From positions 3,534,001 through 3,598,000 of the forward strand of contig PZJY01000001.1 in assembly GCA_031472005.1 (NCBI GenBank): 64,000 nt of DNA. The letters run 5' to 3'. Positions 1-13,000 of the stretch are shown piece after piece (within the stretch, counting starts at the first letter, position 1; the number at the start of each line of letters is the position of its first letter). The translations under genes were made by a program, and so were the position numbers. The notes under the pieces are model-generated. The model searched no databases. It was not told the DNA's origin and saw nothing but the letters and a program-made list of their open reading frames with translations. The stretch is from Tetracladium setigerum. Taxonomy: Eukaryota; Ascomycota; Leotiomycetes; Helotiales.

Positions 1-1400
1 GCTGGATCATCTTCCCGAAGAGCCTCCAGCTTCTCCTTCATGTATGGTATCTTTTCTGCAAGATTCAACGGAATCATGAAGTCGTATTCTTGTCTATTAT
101 CAAGTCGAATTGTGACGCCTTCAAGATTACTCCCGAAGTTAACACTAAGAAAAATGTTAGTAAGTTTGCTATATCGAGATCAAGTTGCTTTAAAGTACTT
201 ACTCAGCCCATTTACTTGCCACCATGATATCTTTAAGCTCCAGGTGAGGCTTTGCAGCTGGGTTCTCGTGACCGCCGTGTCCGAAGTGATTGCTCAGAGA
301 TTGTTAGTACCAGAAAAAATTTCAGCAATTCAACACACTTACTCCAGGAAACTTGCAAGCTCTACCAATTGTATTCCGCTCGTCCTAACTCGCTTTGTTT
401 GCGGTCCCCCGTGCTCTTCTGAAGCGCTGCGCTTCTGCAAACGTTCACTAGCGGTTCTCGAGGGTCTTGATGTATCTGGTTCGTCACCCTTGCTGAAGTT
501 GTTGGGGACAGCGGTATCAATATCCATGGCACTTCCTCCGATTTGTCCTTCTCTAACATTTGCCGAGACTGCATTTGCTGCGTTTGGAGGTCCGTAACCA
601 TCTAGGTTAAGGTTAGTGTTCTGGTCGTCAGAATTTTGATAGTAACACTGATTAGGATCTTTCTCACGCTTGTAATTGGCGTCATGGGCCCTATCCTTAT
701 GCATCAGATGCAACCAGGCCTTCTGATAATCGCCTAGAATAAGAAGCGCCCTCTTGCACAGAGCTTCCGGCTTTTTAGTAATTGCATGCAATTCAGCAAC
801 TTCCTCGTGGAGCTTGACCAATTGGAGCATACGTTGCTTTTCACGTTCTTCCTCGAGTGTCGCCTCAGCGTAGTAATAAGCCACCGCCTCAGCGACATCC
901 CATCTGGACTGATTCAGATGTTTGATGCATAGCTCGAGAGATGCACATTCAGTTATCGCCATGAACTGATCAATCTTGTCTACTTGCTCTGAGTTGAGGT
1001 CTGGTTGTGCCTCTGGTTCTGGTGCTGCAGCTGCGCCGGCTCGTTCGCCATTGCTAGTATCTTGGGGTCCCCGAGCTTCACCACGAGATACTTGCAAAGC
1101 GAGTCTCAGGTTGGCTGCGTCAAGATCGCTGCCCACTTCTGCATAGATACTCTCAATGACCTCGGCAGAAATGTACTGCTCATAGAGATTGATCAGTTGC
1201 GCGAGATCACTGGACTGTGCGTATCCTTGGCTCTCAACTTCCTCGTTATTAATAGTACCTTCGCCAAAAGAAGTGGAAGGGGCAGAAGGGGCGGGGATCT
1301 CCTTGTCCTTGCCCTTGCGGGCTCGTCGCTCCGGCGTTGTCTCTCTTACCTCCTCTGAGGAGGAAGAAGAACTGCCACGGCGGGCAGGAGGAGCCGACAT
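1..1400 (-). CDS. CUE/UBA-like domain protein, 3' part outside window
   Basis: Three exons are visible on the minus strand: 1400-343, 292-203 and 144 to beyond the left edge. The ATG at 1400 is followed by a Ser-rich, charged leader. Residues about 65-106 look like a CUE-type helical bundle and residues about 145-182 like a UBA fold, followed by an acidic stretch (EEEREKQR) and a basic low-complexity tail. Exons 2 and 3 continue into a well-formed region (FGHGGHENPAAKPHLELKDI, then EGVTIRLDNRQEYDF). CUE and UBA domains usually bind ubiquitin, so a ubiquitin-linked role is inferred only. Intron 1 has a TACTAAC branch site and a TGAG acceptor; intron 2 has CTTACTAAC and TTAG. I do not recognise the family by name, and the C-terminus is missing. 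Confidence 0.7.
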
Positions 1401-3727
1401 CTTGCGATATGGCAGGAGGTGAGGGAGGCTCTGTCAGAGAGGGTGTTAGTGATGAATTGTTCGAAATCAGCTCTGATCGAAGGCTGGTTGCAAATCGACT
1501 TACAGAGAAAGAGAGAGAGAGAGAGAGAGAGGAATCTGCTATCAATGATAGCAAGAAAGAGCAACAGAAAATGGTGGTAGGAGCGATGCTCCTGGTGGCG
1601 GTAGTGGTGATAGTTGTGGTGATGGTGGTGATGGAGGAAGTAAGATTTTTTGGGGCACGCGATATATTTTGAGGATATACTTACAGGGTGGGGGCTGCAA
1701 GGTGAAATGGTAACTAGGTGCCTCTAATAGCAGCTTCCGGTAAACCTAGATGGGGAAAGATGTCGGTGAGATAGGGTTGGTCGACGATTAAGTGATGATA
1801 GTATTAGTAACCTACAAGCCAGGAATTTTGAGAAGTCGAGGGATTACAGTAAGCTGAGCTTGTTGTTCACCGAGACATATGCCATTTGACAGTTTAAGAA
1901 TACTACACAGGGCCTAGAAGCTTTGAATTTTACCAGAAGGTAGCAATATCTGGCATTGAATAAGTCGAAGACTGGGCTCTCGCTTGAACGGGACACCTAC
2001 AGGCGGGAATCGTGCTTCCTGACTGTAATTTGACAGGATGCGTCTCGAAGGTAGTTTACTAATAACGAAATCCTGCACGCTGAAAGTCAAGCAATTAACC
2101 CTCTTAACAACCATAAAGCGCAGATTTTATTCATCCGGACTTTGTGCTTAGCGAACTTTTTGTACTTGAACAATGAACAAGTGTGTGAAGAAAAGTCGGA
2201 GGGGTATATGCAAAACTGACCAAAACAACCTACCTGCATTACAGCAGCAGAGCAATTAAACAAACAAATTCAAATTGACGATTAGCCATGACAGTGGCAC
2301 TGATAAGATGCGACCTGTATAAGGTCTGTCTTTGACGTAAAATGCAATCATGTTGACATTTGTTTACTTTGTCTGTTGAGGCAATACACGTCTGATTGGC
2401 CAATTAACCGAGAGTTAGACTTCACACGTGACATTGTCTTCAAATTCACAAAACTGTTTTCTGTTTACAGACAATTAGGCGTGTTTGTGAAGGTTTTGAA
2501 GTTTAAATACAGCTTATTGCATGATAAACTTTCCTTTGTGTTGTTCACATCCGTTCCCCTATGCAAAACAGATCACCCATTCCATTTCCACCTCTTCAAG
2601 TCCCCCTCTCCATCTTCAAGCAGCTAAATTATTTCAAACCGTTTCAACCGCGAGGATTTTTAAACTGGAGTACACTGAATGTTTTTTCTTTCCCTCAATC
2701 TCTCCTCCATCTCCCCTTCTTCTTTCCTCCTTCTCTCCCCCTTCTCTCCTTCTTCTCTCCTTCTCCTCTTCTTCTCCTCTCCCTCCTCCTCCCCCCTTCT
2801 ATCCTCATCGCATTGCCCTTTCTCAACATTTACCGTACATTCTTTCTCAACATTCACAGCCCAATCCGAACTTCCCCCAAACTCACCCCAAACTTCCAAA
2901 ACGAGCGAAAGCCAAAACCAGTTGAGAATGGAAGGACGAACCCATCCATCCGTCCAACCGTCTTCGTGAGTTCCTCAGCTTGCTCACTAAAATCTCCAGG
3001 TCTAGCCTGCCTCTTCCAAATTAGGTAGGTGTATCTAGGTACACAATAATAGAGTAGGCTGGATAGTTTTTTTTTACGTCCTGTTCTTCGGGCTTTCTTG
3101 AGGTATGAGAGAGATGAGAGTCAGAAGGAATTCCCTTCCCCAACTGCCAACTCTGCCCGTATTAATGGAAATATTGCAATGATGCTGGATGAAGAATATG
3201 AAGTGCAAACCTACCTGTCTACCTTGGTACCTTGCTAACGCTCCTCTCCATCCATACCCCGAAGTAATACAATCAACGCATATCACATATCCATCAATAT
3301 CTTTAGAAACTTCAGAAACCTTAGAAACTTGGTGTAAGTGAGAAAGCAGGATTGAATGAGCAAGGGCATGATGTAACAGATGTAAATCACGAAGACATGA
3401 AGGAGGGCCGAAGGGAAGGAAGAAGAAAGAAATAAAGAAAAAGCTTCCTTATGTATTAACTCAATCCTAGGGGTATTTACACTTCAATGTAATCCTGTAC
3501 AATATGAATACCACACAACCAAGCCATGCCCACCCACAATTCATTTGCTTCGCTGTCTGGCACAGTAACAGCATCATTAACTCCCCAACCATCCATCACC
3601 CATCATCAACCATCAACTCCTAAATGCCCTTCTATCAACTCCCAACTCCCCACAACTCCCCACCACACCTACCAACTATCAACCCCAGTCGCACCGAATC
3701 ATCTCAAATTCATACCTTCATCCAATC
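1401..3727. other. intergenic region with GA and CT tracts
   Basis: No convincing gene is seen between the CUE/UBA-like gene and the kinase 3' end. It holds a (GA)n run at about 1510-1532 just upstream of the first gene, and a nearly pure pyrimidine tract at about 2697-2806. The right part (about 3500-3727) is probably the 3' UTR of the kinase. Short ORFs here are low-complexity translations of the repeats. Confidence 0.6.
2697..2806. repeat. polypyrimidine (CTT/CCT-rich) tract
   Basis: More than 100 bases are almost entirely C and T on the plus strand, made of irregular CTT, CTC and CCT units. Such tracts are common in fungal promoters and 5' UTRs. No ORF with natural composition starts right after it, so which gene it serves is unclear. 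Confidence 0.85.
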
Positions 3728-5972
3728 TCATCTCATCATCTCATCATCCTCATCAGCCGGCTCAACCCTCACCAAGATTTCCTCCAATAAGCCCTCAAGG
3801 AAAACATCTACATCTTTACCCATACCAACTGGCTCCTGCTTATCCCAGTGATCAATTTCCTTGCAAACATGTGCAAGTTTATAGACTAGCTTTCTCAATT
3901 TCTCGTGTGCGGCCTGAGCGCGTTGTTGCTTTGGTGTCGTGCCGGTGGAGCGGAAGGCTTGTTGGAGACGGTATTGCCGACGTTTGAGCGCTTCTTCGAG
4001 GGCGGGGAAGATGACATCGTTTAGGGCATCTAGTTCGCCAGTTGGGCTGGCTGGGGTGGGCGAGGGCATGGCGGAGGGTGCTCTTGATGATTCGCCTAGG
4101 CTATCCCGATGAGGAGTGACATCCCGAACCTTAGAGGGGAGTGCAGGCAATGGTTGTTGGTTTAGGAGACGTGGTTTTGCGTTTTGTGACATTGAAGCGT
4201 CTGATTCTTGAGGTTGTGGGTTCATGGGTATGGTAGGGAATTGGTTTGTGATTTTTTGTAGTGGTTGGCCTCGAAATGGTGGGATCTCTGGTAGTTTGAT
4301 AGGACCCAGCTTGGGCAATGGCTGTTGAGCAAGCGGACGAGGTGGCTGCGAAGGCGTAACATTAAATTGAGGTTGATGCGGTGGGGCTAATGGTGCCCTC
4401 GAGGGTTGGGGAGACGGAGTCCCGATGTTGAGGAAGCTCATATCCTTTTGGAGTTGCTCTTGTAGAGATCGGTCGTAGTCTGGGGATTCGGCTGTCATCT
4501 GCATAGGCATGAACTTTGGTGGAGGCGGTCTTGGTGTCTCAAGTCCAGAGGGCTGACTCTTTCCTGGAGATGGTGGTAAGGGGATCTTGGAAGGAGACGG
4601 CGGTGCCATTTGTGGTACCGGGCGTCGTTGAGGCGATGCTTGTCTGGGTTGAGTTGTGATGGGAGAGTTCATCTTGACTGTATCAGCGCTTGATACATAT
4701 CCTGAATCCTTCAACTTTTGAGGCGACAGGCTTCTAGCACGTTCGGCATAATCCTCTCCACTCTCGGACGACCTCGACGATCTCGAGTTTGTAGCTGAAT
4801 CTCCCATATCATTAAGTCCTGCTCGCCCAGCGGCTCGGCCTCCTGCAGGTCTCACCGTTCCAAAGTCCCATAAGTCATCGTTATAAGGCACAGTCTGTGG
4901 TTGTGGTGATTGCTCTTGATCGTTGTCCGAATCTTCATCCTCGTTCTTGTGATGAACCGCCCATCGCTCGTGTCTCTCGATCAATTCCGTCAAGTACGAC
5001 GTCTTTTTTGCTCGTCGTACGAAGGGATGCTTCAGCAGCTCTCGAGCGGCGGGTCGCTTCTTTGGATCTTTTTGTAAACACAATTCCACAAAGTCCTTGA
5101 ACGCTTTCGAGAAATTGCCTTCGAGCTCGGGTGGAGGGTTTTTGGGAATCAGAAATAGTACTTTCATAGGGTGGATATCTGAATATGGAGGTTCGCCATT
5201 CGCCAATTCCAAGGCCGTTATTCCCAAGGACCAGATGTCTGCTTTATGATCATAACCAGACTGTTTGATAACCTCGGGTGCCATCCAGAAGGGAGTTCCA
5301 ACGAAGGTATTCTTTTTGGTCATCGTTGCTGAGAGTTGTCCAGAAACACCAAAATCCGCAAGCTTGACTTGTCCATTCGCTCCCAACAAGACATTTGCAG
5401 CTGTAAGTTGTTAGCACAACATTTTAGTATAGCTTCCAGCCTCCTACCTTTGATATCCCTATGCAACTTCTTATCGCCGTGCAGATAATCCAATCCCATA
5501 AGCAATTCCCTTATGATTATCGAAATGTATTCCTCCCCAATCAATCCCGGCTTCATTAGATCTCCACAACTCCCACCGGAGCAAAATTCCATGACAATCC
5601 ATAAATCCGAGCCTTTGAGGTATGATCCATGGTATTGGGTGACGTAGGGCGAGTGTAACTCGGAGAGAATCGAGATTTCTTGGATGATATCCTCCACCTC
5701 GTCTTCTGCATTCTCAACATCGATTACTTTGATAGCGACAGCCTGGCCGGTTCTCTTGTCAACACTGCAGAATGTTAGCATATATTTCGTTTGGTTGTGC
5801 AGAGCGAGGAGAATGCGCACCCTTTGTAGACTTTCCCAAAACTGCCACCGCCTGTCTGGTCAGCAATGATGTGCGATCAAAGGAATCTGGGCGCCATACC
5901 GATGCAATTCTGCTTGGTGTAGATAGTCTCGGGGTCTACGACACCACTCATCATGCCTCCACTGCTTGCCAT
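3728..5972 (-). CDS. Ste20-family germinal centre kinase (GCK-III / severin-like)
   Basis: Four exons (5972-5900, 5851-5821, 5764-5448, 5400-3728) join in frame to 697 codons. The N-terminal catalytic domain has the Gly loop GGGSFGKVYK split over exons 1-2, VAIK, HRDIKAAN split by intron 3, DFG, and GTPFWMAPEVI typical of Ste20 kinases. The segment after the kinase core (KKTSYLTELIERHERW) is characteristic of Mst3/Sps1/severin-type GCKs. The C-terminal 400 residues are Pro/Ser-rich, ending in a conserved-looking helical block (LNDVIFPALEEALKRR) that could bind a partner. The family acts in polarity, septation and stress signalling; the exact orthologue (mst-1, sid-1, Sps1 or Nak1 type) cannot be fixed by eye. 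All catalytic residues are intact and no frameshift is seen. The start codon gives MASSGGMMSG, with the kinase core beginning about 20 residues later. Confidence 0.92.
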
Positions 5973-7276
5973 ATTGTGTTGTTTGCTTTGCCAGGTCTGG
6001 GAAAAGGAAGACGGAGAGGTGTGAGAGCTCGTGAGGATTTGCGTCGTCGCCCTCCTTCACCAGGAAGACCCTAGCAGACGAAAGCGTGGACGTTGTCTGC
6101 CAGCGGGTCGGGAAACAGATCTATGAAACTCCAGAAGCTGACTAGGAAAGAAAATTCTTCGAAAGCAATCGGTACAAAGACGTGGCACGAGAGCGTTGCG
6201 GTAGTTCGACTGACAGCTTCGTGCTATTCACCCTAGCTTGGAAAGTTGGAGGGGTCGGTTTTGAAGTTGTTGTAATTTCCAAGGAGGGAGGACCTCGTAA
6301 AGCTGATTTTAAGAAAAGAAGAGAGGCAAAATGTAAGACTTCCTTAAGAAGGTAGTAAGAGAGAAAGTATGCGAAACTCAAGAACATTTAACCATCCTCG
6401 AAGGCCCGGCCGAGAGGAGAAGCAATATGGCGGCGGGCGGTGTTGTTATTAGTTCAAGACTAGCCCTGCTGTGTGTTGTTGTCCGGCCGAGATCTGGAAT
6501 GCAGGAACGCGGTTTCAGCAATCTGGGGAAGGTTGGCTTGTGATTGGAGCAGCGCACCTGTAGCATTAAATGGCATTGAAGGGAGCAGGCCATTGTTTTC
6601 CCATCAGCGACAGGGTAACTGGGTAACTGGGTAAGCAGCAGAAGCGTGCTTCGTTTGCTTCGTTTGCTTCATTTGCTGGCGCTGGCCCATGACAGTCAGT
6701 ATTCTTTGTTTACACCACATACATTATGAAAGGAGACACACGCGTGTGCATCAAATCAGAGCTCTACATACTATTGACTGGCTGTTTGGTTGTGCTTTAA
6801 TTTATGCAGCTTCTCAGCCAATCATCCACACCCCTTGAACATCTCTCGCAATACTGTATGGCCACAGATTCGCTCGCCTGCTCACGGACTTCTTGCAAAT
6901 CTCCATACTCTATCTCCATCCCATGCCACGGACTCACCGCATCTGACCTCCCCGGGCGGTCACTCACCTCACAGGGCTGGAAAGATACCATCATACCAGG
7001 AGGAAGATGATTGGACGGAAAAGCCTTCAGTTTCTATGCTCATAAATTCGTATTTATCTGCCTGTAATGCCATGCTCGCCACTAGAATCTAGGTACTGTA
7101 GAAAGAGGAAAGCTCCGCAAAATGGAATCTAACGCCGGCCAATGTATCTGCTGAACGGCAAAAGCCTTCCGTCCCTCCCTTCCTCCTAGATGATAATAAG
7201 ATGCCAAGTCCAAAAGATTCCGCTCAGAAACAACGCCTTTGAGTTGCCAGAGATGACCGTATCACTATGATTGATC
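5973..7276. other. intergenic region upstream of the kinase
   Basis: This is kinase promoter plus the 3' flank of the UBX gene. It holds short imperfect direct repeats (AACTGGGT at about 6614-6634 and TTTGCTTCG at about 6651-6675). I see no gene: the ORFs on both strands overlap one another and have no domain-like composition. Confidence 0.6.
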
Positions 7277-8957
7277 TCAGTCCTCCAGAAATTCTACCAT
7301 AACCGTGCTGTTCTTCAGCCCAGCGCCCTCGATCGTCTCATCCAAGTCCTCAATCAAGTCCTTGCCCGTTGCCTTCAGCTCGAATACCACACCGGCCTTG
7401 CCCTCCAAAGGTTCCGCCTTGAGCCACTCGTACAGTCGTCGGACCGTATCGTTAGTGTTGAAGACTCGGACTACACGGCCATTGGAGTGTCGGAATTGAA
7501 TGCGAGTAGTGCCGGGAGCACTCACCGCAGGCGCAGTATGAGGATTGCTTGACGAGATCTGCGCAAAGAGAGCATTGCCCGCACTATCCGCACTTTCTGC
7601 TGTTGTCTCATCTTCTTCAACCTCCTTTCCTTTGCCTTTGCCTTTCTCTGGTGAAGCCTTTGTCAACTCATCGGGATCGACGTCCTTGTGATCATTACCT
7701 CCGTTGCTGTTCAGGCTGTTTTGTAAAGCAAGATCCAGCATTTCTTCCTCCGTTAGTCGATCAACATCAAACGATTTGGGCTTCTCTGCTTTCCGTCTCG
7801 CAACTGGATTCGTTTTTGTAATGTCGAGACTGTAGCGGTCAAGAAACTCAACTAACTGCATGAGAAAGTCTCCGGCCTTTGGCACTGGTGGTCCTGACCA
7901 TATTTTTACTTGCTCCCCAGTTCTTGGGTCGACGATTGCGATGTGTGGATAGGCAGCTGAGCTATCCTTGAGAGGGAAGTAGTAGTTGATGTATTGGTTG
8001 CCTCGTGGATCGTCCTTCGAGTACTGCATGAAGATAAAGTTCTCCTTCACCACATCTCGAACTCCCGGATCCTTCCAGATATCCCTGTTCAGTGACTGGC
8101 AATCAAAGATAGAAGGATCTTGAATATTGACTAGAATCCACTTCATCTTCTCCTTGCCCAAGTCGCGAGCCTCGTCCCAAGCTAGCTGATTCATAATATC
8201 AAATGGAGGTCTGAATAGCTCGGCGAGCCTAGCAGCCTTAGACGATACTTCCGATGCTCCTCCTGTGGCCTGGGCAAGTTCTTGTCGTCGTGCGCTTTCG
8301 CCAGCACCTTCCTCCCAGATAGATCGTGAGTTAGGAACATTTCGTTGGTTGAAGACACCTGGTCGATCTGCATCTGGTGAGTTCAGGTTCGAGATGTGTG
8401 AAGGGCATTGAAAACCTACTTGAAGAACCCCCACGTCTGGCTCTCATTTGTGCAGCAACTGCCTCGTTCATATAACTATGACCACCATATTCTCCATCAT
8501 CAGGTCCTCCTACAAGTGTTTCTGTTCGACGCGCAATAGGTGCTCTGACTCCATCGGCATCAAGATCGCCACCAGCGTCGCCACCAGCATACATTTCCTC
8601 CTGAATTCTTCTAGCCATGGCCTCATCGTCCTCAATATCTGCTGCTCGACTCAGGGCAGCTGCTTTCGCAAGGTCGTCGTCGCTATCATCATCCAAGCCC
8701 ATATCCTCATCGTCTGAATCGAGATGTACAACGCCGCTTGCATCTTGTCTGCCGGTCTGACCTGCGCGAGCCTGCGGTCCTGTTGAGCTGGAAACGGCTG
8801 GTGCTGAGGGTTCGGCGCCAGCAGTCGCAAGATCGGGGCTGTCAAAGAAGAGTTGAACAGCCTGCTCAGGATTGTTCTCTGCGAATGCTAGATACCGCCT
8901 CGCGACTTCAGCAGATGCACCTGTGAAGGCGACGAAACTGTCAATAGCGTCATCCAT
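7277..8957 (-). CDS. UBX5: UBX-domain Cdc48/p97 cofactor, Ubx5/UBXN7 type
   Basis: Two exons (8957-8420 and 8373-7277) join in frame to 544 codons. I chose the ATG at 8957 (MDDAIDSFVAFTGAS), which begins directly with the UBA-like helix; an upstream in-frame TTG is not needed. Order of domains: UBA-like fold (about 1-45), acidic linker, an UIM-like helix around residues 100-120 (DDEAMARRIQEEMY), a thioredoxin-fold UAS domain (about 210-330, with WILVNIQDPSIFDCQSLNRD), a second UIM-like segment (LTEEEMLDLALQNSL), and a C-terminal UBX domain with the beta-grasp motif IQFRHSNGRVVRVFN. This architecture is that of yeast Ubx5 and human UBXN7, which link Cdc48 to cullin-RING ligase substrates. It shares a divergent promoter with ECM29, another ubiquitin-proteasome factor. 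Confidence 0.92.
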
Positions 8958-10049
8958 GTTGGGCAAATGGCGCGTAACAGATTCTTTGAGTGTTCGTAGG
9001 GGGGAGAATGTCGTGTGGTCGGAAAGGAGGTGGTGGGGTGTGAAGGTGTAGGCGACGAGGTGACGTAGAAACAGCGGAGGGGGGTCAGTGGGGCAAAAAC
9101 TAATGAAATTTGTGACTGGAATTGAGATTCACTGCAATGGTGAATATCAACCCCAAAATCCTAGTGAAACTGACTTATCGCGCGTTTCAGGGAAATTCAG
9201 CTGAAAGATGAAGCTGGTTTCAGTTCGCCATTCGGGCAACAAGAAGAACTAGGAATGGTATCATGCCTGCAAGGCTGCCCACGAGGCTGACAAGACCAAC
9301 AGAGCGCGAAACTTCAAAATCAAAAGAAAGCATGCTTTCTTTCCTAACCATGGACATCAAGCAAGGTTATGTAGTGCATCTGACTACGAGATATGGTCAG
9401 AATCTTCAGGTCTAAATATTGATATCACGTGTTGTAGTATACTGACAAAAGTTCTCACTTGATCTTCGAGTTTTACGTACTTCTACCTCGAGGACCAGAT
9501 TGCCCATCCAATCTTGCTTGTAGCTTGGGAGAGTAGACAATGGAAAGTATTGAAAGCACGGGTGTAACATACTTTCTTTCACCAACAACTGATCGAAGCA
9601 AGCCTTTTTAAGCATACCTACTGCAAGTCAAGTGTACCTTGGTATGTAGGCACGGTACAACCTCGCCCATATTGAACCTATTGCCTTTGACTATGAAAAG
9701 TTTTATTGGATGCCTAGTAAGACAGGTAGCAGGGCTCATTCGAAATGTGAATCTTCGAGGGTGTTTCTCGAAATGTGATGTTTTGTATTCTCGATTTTGA
9801 AAGTTGAAATTGACTGATGTACCCTTCCAAATCCGGTTAGTGTCGTTAATTCACCGCCTTCCTCCATGGGTGTATTGGGGAGGCAACATCTCGTAATATT
9901 GCTCTCCCCTACGTGTGTGCTTTGCCTGAAACTTCGCCTACATATACTCGCAACTCTTTTCCTTGTTCACTATTTCTCTCGTCCATGTTCATGATCGCTT
10001 TCTCCTTCAAATTGATGACCTGATTTCTCTCTATCTCTCACCCTTCACC
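8958..10049. promoter_or_regulatory. divergent promoter region between UBX5 and ECM29
   Basis: This 1.1 kb lies between two head-to-head starts at 8957 and 10050. The last 90 bases before the ECM29 ATG are rich in CT (a typical fungal 5' UTR) and end in CACC before the ATG. I cannot point to a specific factor site with confidence. Confidence 0.5.
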
Positions 10050-13000
10050 ATGTCGGCCTCAACGGAAGCTCGCGAGCTTGATCTCGTTGGCAAGGTCGAG
10101 ATGCGCATAGCCCTGGCAAAGGATGATAAGCTCGAGTCCATGCTGAAGATATACTTGTCTCCATTACTCTTAAAGCTCGGAAGTGATCATTTGTCAGTGC
10201 GCAACAAGGTCATTTCCACTATTCCAAAATAAACGTGACCAATTCTGACCTTGGAATTCTAGGTCATCTCAACATGCCAACATATTAAAGTCCGCCTTTC
10301 TGGAAATAAGTAGGGTCGCCAGCTTTATTTTGACATTGGACATTGGCTAAATTGCATCTCCAGGGATATTGTTCTTCCGGTTGCGGCTCTACTTAAGCAG
10401 TACAAAGAGAACCCAGACTCCTCGATGATTCGACATTTTGATCTTATGTTCATCCAACAAAGTATCGGAAAGCTTTCAGCGAAGGTTGGTTTCCAATATT
10501 TGTGCCCAAAACTTTCTTTGTTCCTGACATGACTTCAGGAACAACTAGATTTATTACCAACCATATTACACGGATTGGCCAGTGACGCTGGGAAGCCAAC
10601 TTGTGCTACCATTTTCAACCTATTCCTCCGACTCCTACCACAATTCCGACTTCCTCTACGTGGAAGTAAGGAAGATAGTGAGCTGAGACAGCAACTAGGT
10701 CTTGATACCCACGAAGACGATGCTAAATTTGTGGCATCATGGTTTGGCAAACTAGTATTACTCACCGTCGTACGCTCGCAAGCCTCGGGTGTCACTTGCC
10801 CTGGCTTGAAAGTGCCGGAATACGAATTTCTGACGCTCAATGGCAAAGCCGAGACCTGGGATCCCTCAGCCGAGGAAGGGCTCAATCTCACACAGACCAA
10901 AATTTCCGCCTTGAATTTTTTATCAAGTGGCGCTTTTACCGATGATGAACGATTTTTACCTGCGTTGTTGGCTTCAGGAGACTCTAATTCACGGATTGCT
11001 GGTGTTGGAGATGATATCTTGAAGCGGTCTAGTATTCCACTGGAAGATGCAGAGAGAATCGGCAACTTGATTGAAGTGTACTTCACCCTCAAACCAGCTC
11101 TCCAAACCAGGTTGCTTGTGTTGTTGTCCAAGTCTGCAATTTCCACTACATTTCCCCGTCAAATCATCCGTATTGTGCAAGAAGCCATTCAGCCAGACGA
11201 CAACACGAATGTGCCAGCCAAAGGGCTCGAAACGGTGAAGTTTCGCAATGCACTTTTCAATTACATGAACTGGGTTTCCCGCATTGGATCTGCAAGTGAT
11301 CTGGCACATGTTGCACCGCAGCTTGTTGGATTTCTGCGAAGCTACATTGAGGATCAAGGTTGGCCTGTTCCTGCAGAGAGGAGCTCAGATGCTGCTTCGC
11401 TACGTGCTTTAGCTTATGAGACTCTTGGTTCTCTGGCAAAGACTACCCCATCGATCGTTGTAGAGAACGACTTATCACTTGTCAAATGGCTGTTTCGTTC
11501 TTTGACAGAAGAAGGCTCTTCTGACACAATATTTGTTAGTATTGAGGGAGCACTTGCAAGCTTGTTGAATGCGTTTGCGCCGCCTCTAGATTTAGATCTC
11601 AGAACCGAACTTCGTTCGTTGCTCTTGAAGTACATGACGCTGGAGGAGGGTGATGAGGTGGTCAGAAGTGCCCGCTTTGCGACTGTCCGGTGGGCAAATC
11701 GATGTCTTGAGTATAATGACGTTGTTGGACGCTGGATCGATATAATCGCTTTAGGCGGCCGCCCGGACGAGCGTAGCGATGTTGTAGAGGAAGGAAAGAA
11801 AGGACTGGTAAGCTCCTTGATGTATGTGTTGACACAGCAGCTAATGGTGTCCGCAGGATCCTTACTGGTATCAACTTCTAAACTCTTATTCCCCTGCGAC
11901 AGATCACAAACTACCGGAGTGGAGCTCGATGGTCAAAATATTCTTCGGCAGCGAAAGCATGCTCGAGAATTCGCACATTTCGAATGCGATGAAAAGTGGC
12001 ATGGAAATTGATGGAGTTTCTACCTTCGGAAACTTTCCAGGATCCAGAATTAACGCATTCCCAACTGCTGTTAATTACTCGCGCCGCATGCTCTTTTTGT
12101 CTGCTCTGGAGAACTCGGATACCCCTCTCACAATCGATGCGGATTGGGAGAGACAACTTGATGTACTCTTCCGATCTGACAAACAAGCACGAGCCTCTAT
12201 CCGAACATACGTAAGGGCTGTAGACGAGGAGGCTCTTTATATCTACTTGACCGCAGCTTTCGAGGGCATCTTACGTAACGATGGAAATGGACTTGGAGAA
12301 TGTGCTAGATGTTTTGTTGAAGTCGCCTCAATGTCGCCGAGTGTTGTGGTTGGCAGACTCGCTTCAAGAGCAATCGAGCTCCTCCCATCTATCAAATCCA
12401 ATAATGTAGCAACACGCTTTCTCGCTGCACAAGCTTTCGGTATCCTGGCACCACACCCAACAAACTCCAGCGATTCGACAGGTGGATATATCCAAACACT
12501 TCTACTTGGCACAGAATCATGGTCCTCGGCAGTTGGTGCTGATGCGAACAAAGTCCACGGCAGCATTATTGCACTTGGTTACTTCCTTAGCAGATCATCA
12601 TATTATAAACGACGCAGTAGCGAGAGTGAGGTTGTGGTTCATGAAGCTGTCAAATTTCTGCTTGTCGTTTTGGCAGGCGCCAAGGATGCCTCAACGAAGG
12701 AAGCAGTGTTCAAGGCAATCGCCGAAATCAGCAGCTCTGGTGTTCTCACAGTCAGTCAAATCGAAGCGACGCCCCTCAAAACCGCTGGCTTCATAGAGCT
12801 ACTTGTAAAAGAAGCTAAAACCAACGAAAAGGCGATCCCAACACTTGGGAGACTCGCTCTTGTATTCAATGGAGAATCTGAATCGGACGCAGAGAGCGTC
12901 TCTTCAATTCTCCAAGGTCTTTACAGCCTCTTTGAACTCAAACAGCCCGAAGTACAGTTTTCTGTTGGGGAGGCACTAACATGTGCCACTGCTTGCTGGG

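Noticed and set aside
2521..3028. Pro/Ser/Leu-rich ORFs over the CT tract
   Set aside because: All frames of a pyrimidine tract are free of stops, so open frames are expected by chance.
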